DNA of 64,000 nucleotides from Candidatus Schekmanbacteria bacterium (GTDB lineage: Bacteria; Schekmanbacteria; GWA2-38-11; J061): the NCBI GenBank assembly GCA_016219965.1, contig JACRJM010000001.1, forward strand, positions 62,001 through 126,000. The letters are read 5' to 3'. The notes beneath the pieces are model-generated. The model was given only the letters and a program-made list of their open reading frames with translations. It had not been told where the DNA came from and did no database searches. Of this stretch, positions 33,982-41,180 are shown in pieces. Each line of letters opens with the position of its first letter. The stretch's first letter is position 1. A program made the translations under genes and the position numbers.

Positions 33982-34845
33982 ATGAAGACTAATCTTTCAG
34001 TAATTATTTTAACCTATAACGAGGAACAAAACATCGCTCAGGTGCTTGGTTCAGTCTGCGGGTGGGCTGAAGATGTTTTAATCCTTGATTCATTCAGTAC
34101 CGACCGCACTCTCGAAATTGCGAGAGAATTCAAATGCTCTATATCCCAGAATAAATTTGAAAACTATGCAATACAGAGAAATTATGCACTTCAAAAACTT
34201 CCTGTCAAAACTGAATGGGTACTTTTCCTTGATGCAGATGAATGGGCACCGGATGATTTAAAAAATGAGATAACATCTCTGATTGCTTCTAATCCTGAGG
34301 AGAATGGGTATTTTATTAAATGGCGGCTTATATGGATGGGAAAATGGATAAAACGCGGCTATTATCCAACATGGATGCTGAGATTATTTCGTTATGGCAA
34401 AGCGCATTGTGAAGGGCGTTCCATGAATGAACATATTATAGTTGAAGGAAAGACCGGATACTTGAAGTTTGATTTTATCCATGAGGATAAAAAAGGAATA
34501 ACTGACTGGATTGAAAAACATAACAAATATGCAAGCCGCGAGGCTGAGGAATTATTTAAAAATCCTGAAGAGGAAGGTCAGATTGATGTAAGCTTATTTG
34601 GAACACAGGCTCAGAGGAAACGATGGCTGCGTTATAGAATCTGGAACAACCTGCCTCCATTGATAAGACCATTTATATATTTTTTCTACCGTTATGTTTT
34701 GACGGGTGGTTTCCTTGACGGGCGCGCCGCATTCATTTACCACTTTCTGCAGGGACTCTGGTTCCAGTTTCTCATAGATGTAAAGTATCTGGAACTGAAA
34801 ACAAAGCGGAGGGTTGATAGAGGCGACAGGGTGGATAACAAATGA
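33982..34845 (+). CDS. GT2-family glycosyltransferase (KdtX/WaaE-like)
   Basis: 287 aa, GT-A fold. SVIILTYNEEQNIAQVLGSV begins the nucleotide-binding half. FLDADEWAPDDL holds the metal-binding D-x-D. The arrangement VLILDSFSTDRTLEIA...AIQRNYAL is typical of the LPS-core WaaE/KdtX-like subgroup. The C-terminal region (RPFIYFFYRYVLTGGFLDGRAAFIYHFLQGLWFQFLI) is hydrophobic and probably membrane-associated. The TGA stop overlaps an ATG (ATGA at 34842) that looks like the true start of the next gene. Confidence 0.9.
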   Translation: MKTNLSVIILTYNEEQNIAQVLGSVCGWAEDVLILDSFSTDRTLEIAREFKCSISQNKFENYAIQRNYALQKLPVKTEWVLFLDADEWAPDDLKNEITSLIASNPEENGYFIKWRLIWMGKWIKRGYYPTWMLRLFRYGKAHCEGRSMNEHIIVEGKTGYLKFDFIHEDKKGITDWIEKHNKYASREAEELFKNPEEEGQIDVSLFGTQAQRKRWLRYRIWNNLPPLIRPFIYFFYRYVLTGGFLDGRAAFIYHFLQGLWFQFLIDVKYLELKTKRRVDRGDRVDNK

Positions 34846-35389
34846 GACTGCGTCGTATTTTTTTTTTGTTATTCTTCTGCTTCTTTGCTGGGGCTTAATA
34901 GGAAGCTTGATGTCAGGTGAAGATCCGATTGAGAAGGCTGATGCAATGGTTATATTGGGTGGCGGCAGCGGCGGCGAGCGGGAGGAAAAAGCCTGTGAGA
35001 TTTACAGCGCAGGTTATGTTAAAGGAAAGGTTATCCTGACAGGAGGGAATAGAGAAGATTTTATCTCTGACAGGCAGGCTTTTATGAAAAATTGCGGTGT
35101 ACCAGCAAGAGATATCTCTGTATGGCAACAAGATAAAAATACTTATGAAGAAATGCTGTCTGTAAAAAACTTTATTCAGTCAGAAAAAATCAAAAAAGTT
35201 ATTGTAGTAAGTGATGCCCCACATATGCCAAGACTGAGGTACTTGAAAAAAGTATTAGAGCTTGAAGAAAATGTGATTTTACAGGAAAGCACCCTTGTTT
35301 ATTATCCGACAGTTTTCCGTACGACTGTTATGCTGTCTTTCTGGTACCGTGAGCCACTTGCCTATCTTTATTACAGGATAAGGTATTGA
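34814..35389 (+). CDS. YdcF/ElyC-like DUF218 protein with poly-T frameshift at its start
   Basis: The continuous frame gives 191 aa from TTG 34814. One TM segment (FFFVILLLLCWGLIGSL) is followed by the DUF218 core: ADAMVILGGGSGGEREEKACEIYSAGYVKGKVILTGG, QDKNTYEEMLSVKNF and VVSDAPHMPRLRYLKKVL. The TTG start has no properly spaced ribosome site. The natural start is ATG 34842, overlapping the previous stop; it encodes MRLRRIFF and then runs into ten T (34858-34867), after which it is one base out of frame. With eleven T the protein would read MRLRRIFFFVILLLLCWGL, a normal N terminus. Either the gene is phase-variable, uses slippage, or the run is miscounted. Its 3' end is the source type of the four relics to the right. 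Confidence 0.78.
   Translation: MIEATGWITNETASYFFFVILLLLCWGLIGSLMSGEDPIEKADAMVILGGGSGGEREEKACEIYSAGYVKGKVILTGGNREDFISDRQAFMKNCGVPARDISVWQQDKNTYEEMLSVKNFIQSEKIKKVIVVSDAPHMPRLRYLKKVLELEENVILQESTLVYYPTVFRTTVMLSFWYREPLAYLYYRIRY
34858..34867 (+). repeat. T10 homopolymer at the frameshift point
   Basis: Ten consecutive T, six codons into the ATGA-coupled reading frame. One more T would join the ATG at 34842 to the DUF218 frame. Confidence 0.85.
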
Positions 35390-35394
35390 TGGGT

Positions 35395-35697
35395 TAATTA
35401 TCCTGATTTTTTCGTGTTCTCTAAATTATTGTTTGTTGCAAAAAACTAAAAGTAGTAATATTTAAATATATAACAAGTGAAAAAATCTTTAAGAGAGGAA
35501 TTGTCATGAACTTGCAGCAATTACTTCAAGAATTATCTCCCGAGATGCAAAAAGAAGTTGAGGATTTTGCTAAATTCTTGTTAGCAAAAACAACAAAACA
35601 AGTGCATCGCAAACCTTCCTTTTCCTGGGCCGGAGCACTTGAAGATTTGAAAGAACAATACACCTCAGTTGAGCTTCAACATAAGATTTCAGAATTG
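35395..35697 (+). repeat. 303-bp direct repeat, copy 1
   Basis: Collinear with 40430-40732 at constant offset 5035 and only scattered substitutions. It contains a promoter-like AT-rich leader and all but the last codons of a DUF2281-type gene. Copy 1 begins six bases after the ydcF-like stop. Confidence 0.9.
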
Positions 35698-35739
35698 CAA
35701 AGAATTCAAGGAGGAAATAACAGTGCTCATAAATGTTAG
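35506..35739 (+). CDS. DUF2281-type antitoxin-like protein with hybrid C terminus
   Basis: 77 aa. MNLQQLLQELSPEMQKEVEDFAKFLLAKT and RKPSFSWAGALEDLKEQYTSVELQHKIS match the DUF2281 small proteins that accompany PIN toxins. The intact relative at 40541-40750 ends ...HKISDLMIGGK; here homology stops at HKISEL and the frame reads on into the leader of the next gene (QRIQGGNNSAHKC). Its own PIN partner has been lost at this junction, leaving the antitoxin beside an unrelated DUF104/PIN pair. Confidence 0.75.
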   Translation: MNLQQLLQELSPEMQKEVEDFAKFLLAKTTKQVHRKPSFSWAGALEDLKEQYTSVELQHKISELQRIQGGNNSAHKC

Positions 35740-35959
35740 AGCAAGGATTTCGAAAGGCATAATAGAACCGGATGAAAAGATAAACATTCCTGAAGGAACC
35801 AAGGTCATTGTTACAATAAAAGAAATAACTGCCAAGTCAAGAAAGGATGCGTTTGATAGAGCGGCTGGCTCTTGGAAAGGAACTATTGATGCTGAAAGGT
35901 TAATCAAAAATATTTACGATAGCCGTTGTGTCTCAACAAGGAAGTTGCCCAGGTTATGA
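35723..35959 (+). CDS. DUF104/AF2212-like antitoxin
   Basis: 78 aa from GTG 35723, chosen because AAGGAGG lies eight bases before it. VRARISKGIIEPDEKINIPEGTKVIVTIKE is the beta-hairpin core of the AF2212-like antitoxin family. The following helix (KDAFDRAAGSWKGTIDAERLIKNIYDSR) should bind the toxin. The stop overlaps the toxin start (ATGA). Confidence 0.85.
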   Translation: MLINVRARISKGIIEPDEKINIPEGTKVIVTIKEITAKSRKDAFDRAAGSWKGTIDAERLIKNIYDSRCVSTRKLPRL

Positions 35960-36357
35960 AACTGGCTTATCTAATTGATACTGACTGGATAATTCACTAT
36001 TTGAATGGGAATGAAGGAATTGTTGGAAATCTTAAGGAATTAAAAATAGAGGGTTTATCAATCAGCGTTGTTTCCTTGGCTGAAGTTTATGAAGGTATTT
36101 ATTATTCTACTAATCCTATTGATAATGAAAAAGGATTAAACGATTTCTTGACAAGAGTCTCAATTCTGGGAATTGACAACGAGATATGTAAAGTTTTTGG
36201 TAAAGAGCGAGGGCGATTGAGAAAAACAAAAAACTTGATAGATGATTTTGACCTTCTGATAGCCTCAACCTGCCTTTGCCATAAACTCACCTTACTAACC
36301 AATAATCGAAAACACTTTGAGAAAATAGACGGGCTAAAAATAATATCTTTTCCATAA
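35956..36357 (+). CDS. PIN-domain toxin (VapC-like)
   Basis: 133 aa from ATG 35956, overlapping the antitoxin stop. MKLAYLIDTDWIIHYLNGNE holds the first Asp, ISVVSLAEVYEGIYYS the Glu, and LIDDFDLLIASTCLCHKLTLLTNNRKHF the remaining acidic residues and the NNRKHF end typical of VapC. Complete PIN active site. Predicted RNase of tRNA or rRNA; target unknown. Confidence 0.9.
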   Translation: MKLAYLIDTDWIIHYLNGNEGIVGNLKELKIEGLSISVVSLAEVYEGIYYSTNPIDNEKGLNDFLTRVSILGIDNEICKVFGKERGRLRKTKNLIDDFDLLIASTCLCHKLTLLTNNRKHFEKIDGLKIISFP

Positions 36358-36393
36358 TGCATTAATTCCTAAGAAGATTCCTTCAACTGTTGC

Positions 36394-36443
36394 TTCCGCG
36401 AACCACTTGCCTATCTTTATTACAGGATAAGGTATTGAGGGGG
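36394..36443 (+). pseudogene. Relic R1 of the ydcF-like 3' end
   Basis: Fifty bases match the end of the ydcF-like gene from CCGCGAACCACTTGCC through CAGGATAAGGTATTGA and a following G run. The frame would read YREPLAYLYYRIRY and stop, as in the true gene. It separates the DUF104/PIN module from the MNT/HEPN module. Confidence 0.85.
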
Positions 36444-36445
36444 AT

Positions 36446-36475
36446 GTCATTGCGAACGAAGTGAAGCAATCTCAT
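36446..36475. repeat. Short dispersed repeat
   Basis: GTCATTGCGAACGAAGTGAAGCAATCTCAT. Placed 3 bp after relic R1; the same order (ydcF relic then this repeat) recurs at 41181-41327. Confidence 0.7.
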
Positions 36476-36581
36476 AAAGCTATACTATAGAAAAAATAAC
36501 TTTACCTACGCGCTCCATTGTAATTATATTATATTTGATTATAACTTTTATCCTTACCATTTAAGGAGAAGAAGAAAAGCA

Positions 36582-36902
36582 ATGAATGAAGTTGAAAGAA
36601 CTATACTTGGCAAATTTAAGTCGCTCATTATGAAAAAAATCAATTTATATAAGATGATTTTGTTCGGCTCGAGGGCACGTGGTGATGCTTTTGCTTTTTC
36701 AGACATGGATGTGATGATTATAATAAATAATTCAGTTTCTGAAAATGAACTTGATTATATTAGTGATTGTGCATGGGAAGCAGGCTTTGAGTATGGAATT
36801 GTTGTAGTTCCTGTAGTTTTCAGCAGGGATGAATGGGAAAACAGCCCGGAACGTTATTCACTACTTGCTCAAGCCATAGTCACTGATGGCGTGCAATTAT
36901 GA
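36582..36902 (+). CDS. MNT-type minimal nucleotidyltransferase
   Basis: 106 aa. MILFGSRARGDAFAFSDMDVMIII gives the GSx10DxD site, here with D-M-D. The C-terminal VPVVFSRDEWENSPERYSLLAQAIVTDGVQL is typical of this antitoxin group. AAGGAGAAGAAG precedes the ATG. The HEPN partner starts by ATGA overlap but is frameshifted. Confidence 0.88.
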   Translation: MNEVERTILGKFKSLIMKKINLYKMILFGSRARGDAFAFSDMDVMIIINNSVSENELDYISDCAWEAGFEYGIVVVPVVFSRDEWENSPERYSLLAQAIVTDGVQL

Positions 36903-37296
36903 AAGATGATGAAATAGCAAGCCTTATACAATACAGGTTGGAGCAGGCGCAGATTGCCCTCGATGATGCACGCTTTTTATTTTCTGGGAACGCAGTCCCC
37001 AGAGCATTGTAAACAGGGCTTATTATGCAATGTATTATGCGGTTCTTGCTTTACTTCAAAAGATAGGCAAGATTCCATCAAAACACACTGGTGTGATTAG
37101 CCTATTCGACACTGAATTTGTCTTAAAAGGAATTTTCTCAAAGGAACTCTCAAAAGATTTTCATAAAGCATTCGAGCTCCGTCAGGTTTCTGATTATAAA
37201 ACATTAACGCCAATATCACTGGACAAGACAGAAGATACTTTAAACAAGGCAGAAAAGTTTGTCGCAGCCGTTCGATGCTATCTTATTAAGAGATAA
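36899..37296 (+). pseudogene. Frameshifted HEPN toxin gene
   Basis: From ATG 36899 the frame reads MKDDEIASLIQYRLEQAQIALDDARFLFSGNAVPRAL and stops at 37012. The neighbouring frame then continues SIVNRAYYAMYYAVLALLQ through SLFDTEFVLKGIFS to KFVAAVRCYLIKR, the expected rest of the HEPN domain. A one-base loss (or equivalent) near 37000, at CCCCAGAGC, breaks the gene. Loss of the toxin with an intact MNT antitoxin is a plausible safe decay order. Confidence 0.85.
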
Positions 37297-37626
37297 TTTT
37301 TTTCATCCCCTCACCTTAATTCTCTCCCCGGAGGGGAGAGGAAAAAAGAGGAAGCACGAAGACCCTTCACCGTCTGTCATTCTGAGCCCTTCGCTTGTCA
37401 TTCTGAGCGTAGCGAAGAATCTCATATTTCGGCTCAGGATAAACTCCGTGAAAAATCTAAATAATAAGAGGAAGAACGAAACCCTTCGTTGCACTCAGGG
37501 TGACAGAAAAAATGTGACAGAAAAAAATCAAATATGGGAAACGGTTTCGCCGCGATGTTCCTCGCAGTGACAGGACGTAGGATGTCATTGTGTGCGGCAG
37601 GTTCTGTAATTAAAGCCAATATCAGG
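37297..37626. repeat. Gene-free patchwork of short dispersed repeats
   Basis: About 330 bp with no supported gene. It holds a perfect hairpin CTCTCCCC/GGGGAGAG (37322-37340) in a 'CCCTCACCTTAATTCTCTCCCC' context, a GTCATTCTGAGCG-TAGCGAAGAATCTCAT element (37397-37425), and inverted fragments of similar elements around 37484-37590. The composition is of repeat-derived debris between two TA modules. Confidence 0.65.
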
Positions 37627-37785
37627 TCAGCCAGCATGTGTCTTCAATTTCTTTTCCCGCAAATGTCCATACTTCTTCTTTAACAACTTAAGCTGTTCGA
37701 TTTCAGACAACGCAGATAATTTGATTTCTGCTTTAGCTTGAAGATTGCGCTTCATTTCTACGGCATTAAGTTTATTAACTTTCAT
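37627..37785 (-). CDS. Small protein, putative antitoxin of the adjacent PIN toxin
   Basis: 52 aa from ATG 37785, which follows GAGAGG; the longer frame has no site. MKVNKLNAVEMKRNLQAKAEIKLSALSEIEQLKLLKKKYGHLRE is charged and helical. It is downstream of and overlaps the PIN gene by 11 bp. It matches the short partner often annotated next to this PIN subtype. Function inferred from context. Confidence 0.65.
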   Translation of the reverse strand: MKVNKLNAVEMKRNLQAKAEIKLSALSEIEQLKLLKKKYGHLREKKLKTHAG

Positions 37786-38236
37786 AAAGCACCTCTCTCG
37801 GGCTCCTAATCTCAATCATAGGATATCCAAGTTTAAGATTCAATGAGTTTATCAGGTGAATACGGTTTAAATTTACAATGTGTTTGAAATTCCAACTAAC
37901 AAGAATGTCTGCTTTTTCCACAGTTGCTATCGCAATATGACGTGCATCTGAAAGACTATTTTCAGTTACAGCGCCGTTTTTCAAGTAAGCCCTTGCAAGT
38001 TCAATTGACTCCTCATTAAGAAAAACATATTCGGTATATTTATAAGGTACATCATTCAAGACGCTTTTAACATTTTCAGGGGCTTCTTCAAGTTCGAATA
38101 ATACCAAATCTGATATCACAATTCTCTTCTTGCCTGAAATAAACTCGGAAAAAAGCTGGTTGGAATAGTCTTTAAATTCATCGTCAAAACATCCTCCGAT
38201 TACAGATGTGTCAACATATACGCGAGGTTTAATCAT
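37775..38236 (-). CDS. PIN-domain toxin
   Basis: 153 aa from ATG 38236; a TTG four codons upstream (38248) is possible. MIKPRVYVDTSVIGGCFDDEF gives the first Asp, ISDLVLFELEEAP the Glu, and NSLSDARHIAIATVEKADILVSWNFKHIVN the third acidic group. The motif series, ending SWNFKHIVN...GYPMIEIRSPREVL, is a recognisable PIN subfamily. Here the toxin gene precedes the partner gene, the reverse of classical vapBC. Confidence 0.85.
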   Translation of the reverse strand: MIKPRVYVDTSVIGGCFDDEFKDYSNQLFSEFISGKKRIVISDLVLFELEEAPENVKSVLNDVPYKYTEYVFLNEESIELARAYLKNGAVTENSLSDARHIAIATVEKADILVSWNFKHIVNLNRIHLINSLNLKLGYPMIEIRSPREVLYES

Positions 38237-38314
38237 CACTGATTCCAATCAGGAATTGAATCCTTATAGTAAATTATGACTGAAAAATCTGTTAATTGGT
38301 TAAAATTATAATAA

Positions 38315-38520
38315 ATTAATAATCTTCTTTAAAGAAGTATTTTTACTAAGGCAAACAACTTTTTTATATTTTTCCGATCCGGTTGAGGTAATTGTTGTTT
38401 TAAGAGACAAAAAAGCACTCTTGTTTATTATCCCGCATTTTTCCGCACGTCTGTTATGCTGTCTTTCTGGTACCGCGAACCTCTTGCCTATCTTTATTAC
38501 AGGATAAGGTATTGAGGGGG
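38315..38520 (+). repeat. 206-bp direct repeat, left copy (contains ydcF relic R2)
   Basis: Matches 39553-39758 at constant offset 1238. It starts ATTAATAATCTTC, includes the palindrome TTCTTTAAAGAA, and from 38414 is a copy of the last ~100 bp of a ydcF-like gene whose frame encodes STLVYYPAFFRTSVMLSFW, then the conserved YREPLAYLYYRIRY end. The two copies flank a HEPN/MNT pair. Confidence 0.88.
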
Positions 38521-38545
38521 GATGTTGTTGGTTACGTAAGTCATC

Positions 38546-38953
38546 CTATGATAATATATATTTACTCGCCCATTTCAATATCTTTTCAGCGAGTTCAATT
38601 GATTCATCGGCATCTTCATTGGTAAGATCTCCCCAATAACCGGGATAACGCGTTTCAACAGCATAAGGAGTTAGTTTACCTGCTTCAGTAAGCATTGAAA
38701 TGAGTTTAATGCCTGAGTTCTCTAATATATCTAACAGTTCTTCCAAATCATGTGTAAGTGGAAAATCAATTTCTTTGAACAGCAAAACTGCTTTCACTGC
38801 TTTTTCAGCACACTGCTGAGAGTGAAAACAAATTTGTTCATTCATGACCATTTTGCTTTTTCTTCCCAGTTTGGCAAGTTCCAAATCGCTTTGGGCATGC
38901 TTCATCCATTCTTCAGGCGAAGACGGCAGTCTCTTTTTAGGCGGCGGATTCAT
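38546..38953 (-). CDS. HEPN-domain toxin (module flanked by 206-bp repeats)
   Basis: 135 aa. PEEWMKHAQSDLELAKLG, ICFHSQQCAEKAVKAVLLFKEIDFPLTHDLEELLDIL and YAVETRYPGYWGDL are in HEPN order. The TRYP segment is intact. It overlaps the 3' end of the MNT gene by 17 bp, the order MNT-HEPN being reversed relative to modules 22434 and 23233. Confidence 0.88.
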   Translation of the reverse strand: MNPPPKKRLPSSPEEWMKHAQSDLELAKLGRKSKMVMNEQICFHSQQCAEKAVKAVLLFKEIDFPLTHDLEELLDILENSGIKLISMLTEAGKLTPYAVETRYPGYWGDLTNEDADESIELAEKILKWASKYILS

Positions 38954-39293
38954 AAACCACTTTCCCAGTTCTAATGGCTTCTCTATAGATCAAGCCCGGA
39001 GTATTAGCAAGTTCAGTGAATTTACTTTCAGGGATAACTATAATATCAATTGAAAGCAATATTCCCTTTAAAGCGCGCCTTATGCGCACGCTTTCTTTTC
39101 GCGGATTTTCGATGCTATTATTAACTACTACAAGTACATCGAGGTCGCTATTCAGGTTAATTTTCCCTTTAGCATATGAACCAAAAATAATAAGTTTGGA
39201 GGGATTGCTTATCTCGATGATCTTCCTTATTACCTGCTCTACCTTTTTAGAAGTTATCATCCATGAAATATTGTTTATTTTATTGGCTTTCAC
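38937..39293 (-). CDS. MNT-type minimal nucleotidyltransferase
   Basis: 118 aa; a second ATG 11 codons later is possible as start. SKLIIFGSYAKGKINLNSDLDVLVVV is the GSx10DxD motif. PGLIYREAIRTGKVVYESAA is the usual end of this family. Pairs with the overlapping HEPN gene. Confidence 0.88.
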   Translation of the reverse strand: MKANKINNISWMITSKKVEQVIRKIIEISNPSKLIIFGSYAKGKINLNSDLDVLVVVNNSIENPRKESVRIRRALKGILLSIDIIVIPESKFTELANTPGLIYREAIRTGKVVYESAA

Positions 39294-39419
39294 TTATATC
39301 CCCATAATAATTTTTCCTTGTAATAATTTTAGCTTTAAAACTCTTTGTTAATCAAGTTCTTTTAATCAAAAGAAATATTTGTAGTTCTGCATAGGGGTGA
39401 ATTATTATCATTTTTTTAT

Positions 39420-39489
39420 GTCATCCTCGCAAAAGCGGGGATCCAGAAATAATGAGCAAAACTGGATTCCGCATCAAGTGCGGAATGAC
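39420..39489. repeat. Imperfect inverted-repeat element (GTCAT...ATGAC)
   Basis: GTCATCCTCGCAAAAGCGGG-GATCCAG at the left faces CTGGATTCCGCATCAAGTGC-GGAATGAC at the right. It is a small REP- or MITE-like element without coding capacity, in the 570-bp gene-free gap between the MNT gene and the UPF0175 gene. Confidence 0.65.
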
Positions 39490-39552
39490 AACCTTGCATT
39501 AGCATTTGGATGCCTCGTAGCTCTGCATACGAGAAATGCCATTTAAATTATA

Positions 39553-39758
39553 ATTAATAATCTTCTTTAAAGAAGTATTTTTACTAAGGCAAACAACTTT
39601 TTTATATTTTCCCGATCCGGTTGAGGTAATTGTTGTTTTAAGAGACAAAAAAGCACTCTTGTTTATTATCCCGCATTTTTCCGCACGACTGTTATGTTGT
39701 CTTTCTGGTACCGCGAACCTCTTGCCTATCTTTATTACAGGATAAGGTATTGATGGGG
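39553..39758 (+). repeat. 206-bp direct repeat, right copy (contains ydcF relic R3)
   Basis: Second copy of the 38315-38520 repeat, with ydcF-like 3' end from 39653 to its TGA at 39751. Differs from the left copy at a handful of positions. Confidence 0.88.
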
Positions 39759-39865
39759 GATGGCATTGCCACTTGACAGCTTTTATTATTCAATTAAACT
39801 ATAAATCAATATAGATGGTTGATATCTGAATAAGAAGTTTATTCTACACTTCGGAGGAAACAACA

Positions 39866-40144
39866 ATGGCAAAGGAATATGTGTTTAAATTAAAGATACC
39901 TGATGAGACTTTTAACAGGAAATTTAAAGAGGAAGAATTCACAGCGAGGGTACGAGAAAGAGTCGTAATGGATTTGTTACGAGATAGGAAAATATCTCAA
40001 GGCAAGGCAGCTGAACTCTTAGTGATAAGCAGGAGTGAACTTGTGGACTTGATGACTAAATATAATATCCCTGCTTTTGTAGCGGCGTCAGATGAACTTA
40101 AGGAGGGACTTAAGAATCTGAAAAGTGCTTTAGGAGGAAAATAA
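39866..40144 (+). CDS. UPF0175-type antitoxin
   Basis: 92 aa; CGGAGGA precedes the ATG. RVRERVVMDLLRDRKISQGKAAELLVISRSELVDLMTKYNIPAF is the winged or helix-turn-helix core of UPF0175 proteins, which pair with DUF3368 PIN toxins. The C-terminal helix DELKEGLKNLKSAL is the likely toxin-binding part. The toxin gene follows after 2 bp. Confidence 0.87.
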   Translation: MAKEYVFKLKIPDETFNRKFKEEEFTARVRERVVMDLLRDRKISQGKAAELLVISRSELVDLMTKYNIPAFVAASDELKEGLKNLKSALGGK

Positions 40145-40146
40145 GA

Positions 40147-40500
40147 TTGCTCATTGCCGATTCTAGTTCTATCATTTCTTTTGCCAGGGCTAAGAAGTTG
40201 GAGCTATTAAAAAAGGTAGTTCAAAAGTTAACCATCCCGGAAGGAGTTTACAAAGAAATTGTATTTAAAGGCAGAGGAAAGCCAGGCGCCAAAGAAATCG
40301 CGACTGCATCCTGGATTGATGTTAGAAAAGTCAAAAATAAAGAGAGGCTGGCAGATTTATCTGCAAAATTAGGCCAGGGCGAGAAAGAGGCAATTGTTTT
40401 ATGCGAAGAGTTAGATGCCGTTCTCTTAATAATTATCCTGATTTTTTCGTGTTCTCTAAATTATTGTTTGTTGCAAAAAACTAAAAGTGGTAATATTTAA
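40147..40500 (+). pseudogene. DUF3368 PIN toxin truncated by the 303-bp repeat
   Basis: From TTG 40147 (AGGAGGA upstream) the frame reads MLIADSSSIISFARAKKLELL through PEGVYKEIVFKGRGKPGAKEI and GQGEKEAIVLCEELDAVLL, the first two thirds of a DUF3368 PIN protein. At 40430 the 303-bp repeat begins, and the frame ends in unrelated IIILIFSCSLNYC... The family normally continues with the D(D/E)xxAR acidic cluster, so the metal site is incomplete and the toxin is almost certainly inactive. Confidence 0.85.
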
Positions 40501-40732
40501 ATATATAACAAGTGAAAAAATCTTTAAGAGAGGAATTGCCATGAAATTACAGCAATTAATTCAAGAATTACCTCCTGAGATGCAAAAAGAAGTGGAGGAT
40601 TTTGCTAAATTCTTGTTAGCAAAGACCACAAAGCAAGTTCGTCGCAAACCTTCCTTTTCCTGGGCCGGTGCACTTGAAGATTTGAAAGATCAATACACCT
40701 CAGTTGAGCTTCAGCATAAGATTTCAGACTTG
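40430..40732 (+). repeat. 303-bp direct repeat, copy 2
   Basis: Second copy of 35395-35697. It carries the leader and most of a DUF2281 gene and lies directly inside the DUF3368 gene. Confidence 0.9.
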
Positions 40733-40750
40733 ATGATCGGCGGGAAATAA
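40541..40750 (+). CDS. DUF2281-type antitoxin (intact copy)
   Basis: 69 aa from ATG 40541 after GAGAGGAA; the upstream in-frame start has no site. MKLQQLIQELPPEMQKEVEDFAKFLLAKT then RKPSFSWAGALEDLKDQYTSVELQHKISDLMIGGK. Intact and followed at once by the PIN toxin, whose TTG start is the next codon after the stop. This shows the original pairing that was lost in the copy at 35506. Confidence 0.85.
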   Translation: MKLQQLIQELPPEMQKEVEDFAKFLLAKTTKQVRRKPSFSWAGALEDLKDQYTSVELQHKISDLMIGGK

Positions 40751-41152
40751 TTGAAGTTACTAATAGATACAAATGTGTTTCTTGAGATTCTTCTTCAGCA
40801 GGAAAAAACGGAGGAAGCACGCAAGCTATTATCAATGGTTGAAAAACATGAATTTTATGTTACTGATTTCTCTTTTCATTCAATAGGTGTTCTTCTTTTC
40901 CGTCGTTCCCAGCATCAAATATTTCGAAAGTTTGTAAATGAAATGATACTGGAGATGGGAGTGACATTAATGGTTCCAACATTGGAAGAGATGGATGCGA
41001 TAACTAATATTGCCGAAGAATTTAAGCTCGATTTCGATGATGCCTACCAATATGCATGTGCTAAGAAATATGGATTAACAATTGTTAGTTTCGACTCGGA
41101 TTTTGATCGTACAAGACTTGGTCGAAAATCTCCAGTAGAAATACTTTCTTAA
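40751..41152 (+). CDS. PIN-domain toxin
   Basis: 133 aa from TTG 40751, immediately after the antitoxin stop, so expression depends on the antitoxin gene being translated. MKLLIDTNVFLEILLQQEKTEEA, VTDFSFHSIGVLLF and LDFDDAYQYACAKKYGLTIVSFDSDF provide the PIN acidic residues. Complete. Partner of the DUF2281 protein. Confidence 0.88.
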   Translation: MKLLIDTNVFLEILLQQEKTEEARKLLSMVEKHEFYVTDFSFHSIGVLLFRRSQHQIFRKFVNEMILEMGVTLMVPTLEEMDAITNIAEEFKLDFDDAYQYACAKKYGLTIVSFDSDFDRTRLGRKSPVEILS

Positions 41153-41180
41153 TTTTTAAAAAATAGAGTTCAATAGATTT

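Noticed and set aside
37259-37570. 103-codon plus-strand frame over the repeat patchwork
   Set aside because: It reads through dispersed repeats and a hairpin, with no ribosome site; similar frames appear on the opposite strand.
39420-39489. Possible insertion sequence or CRISPR-like element
   Set aside because: Only one copy of a 70-bp inverted-repeat element, no spacer array and no transposase anywhere in the window.
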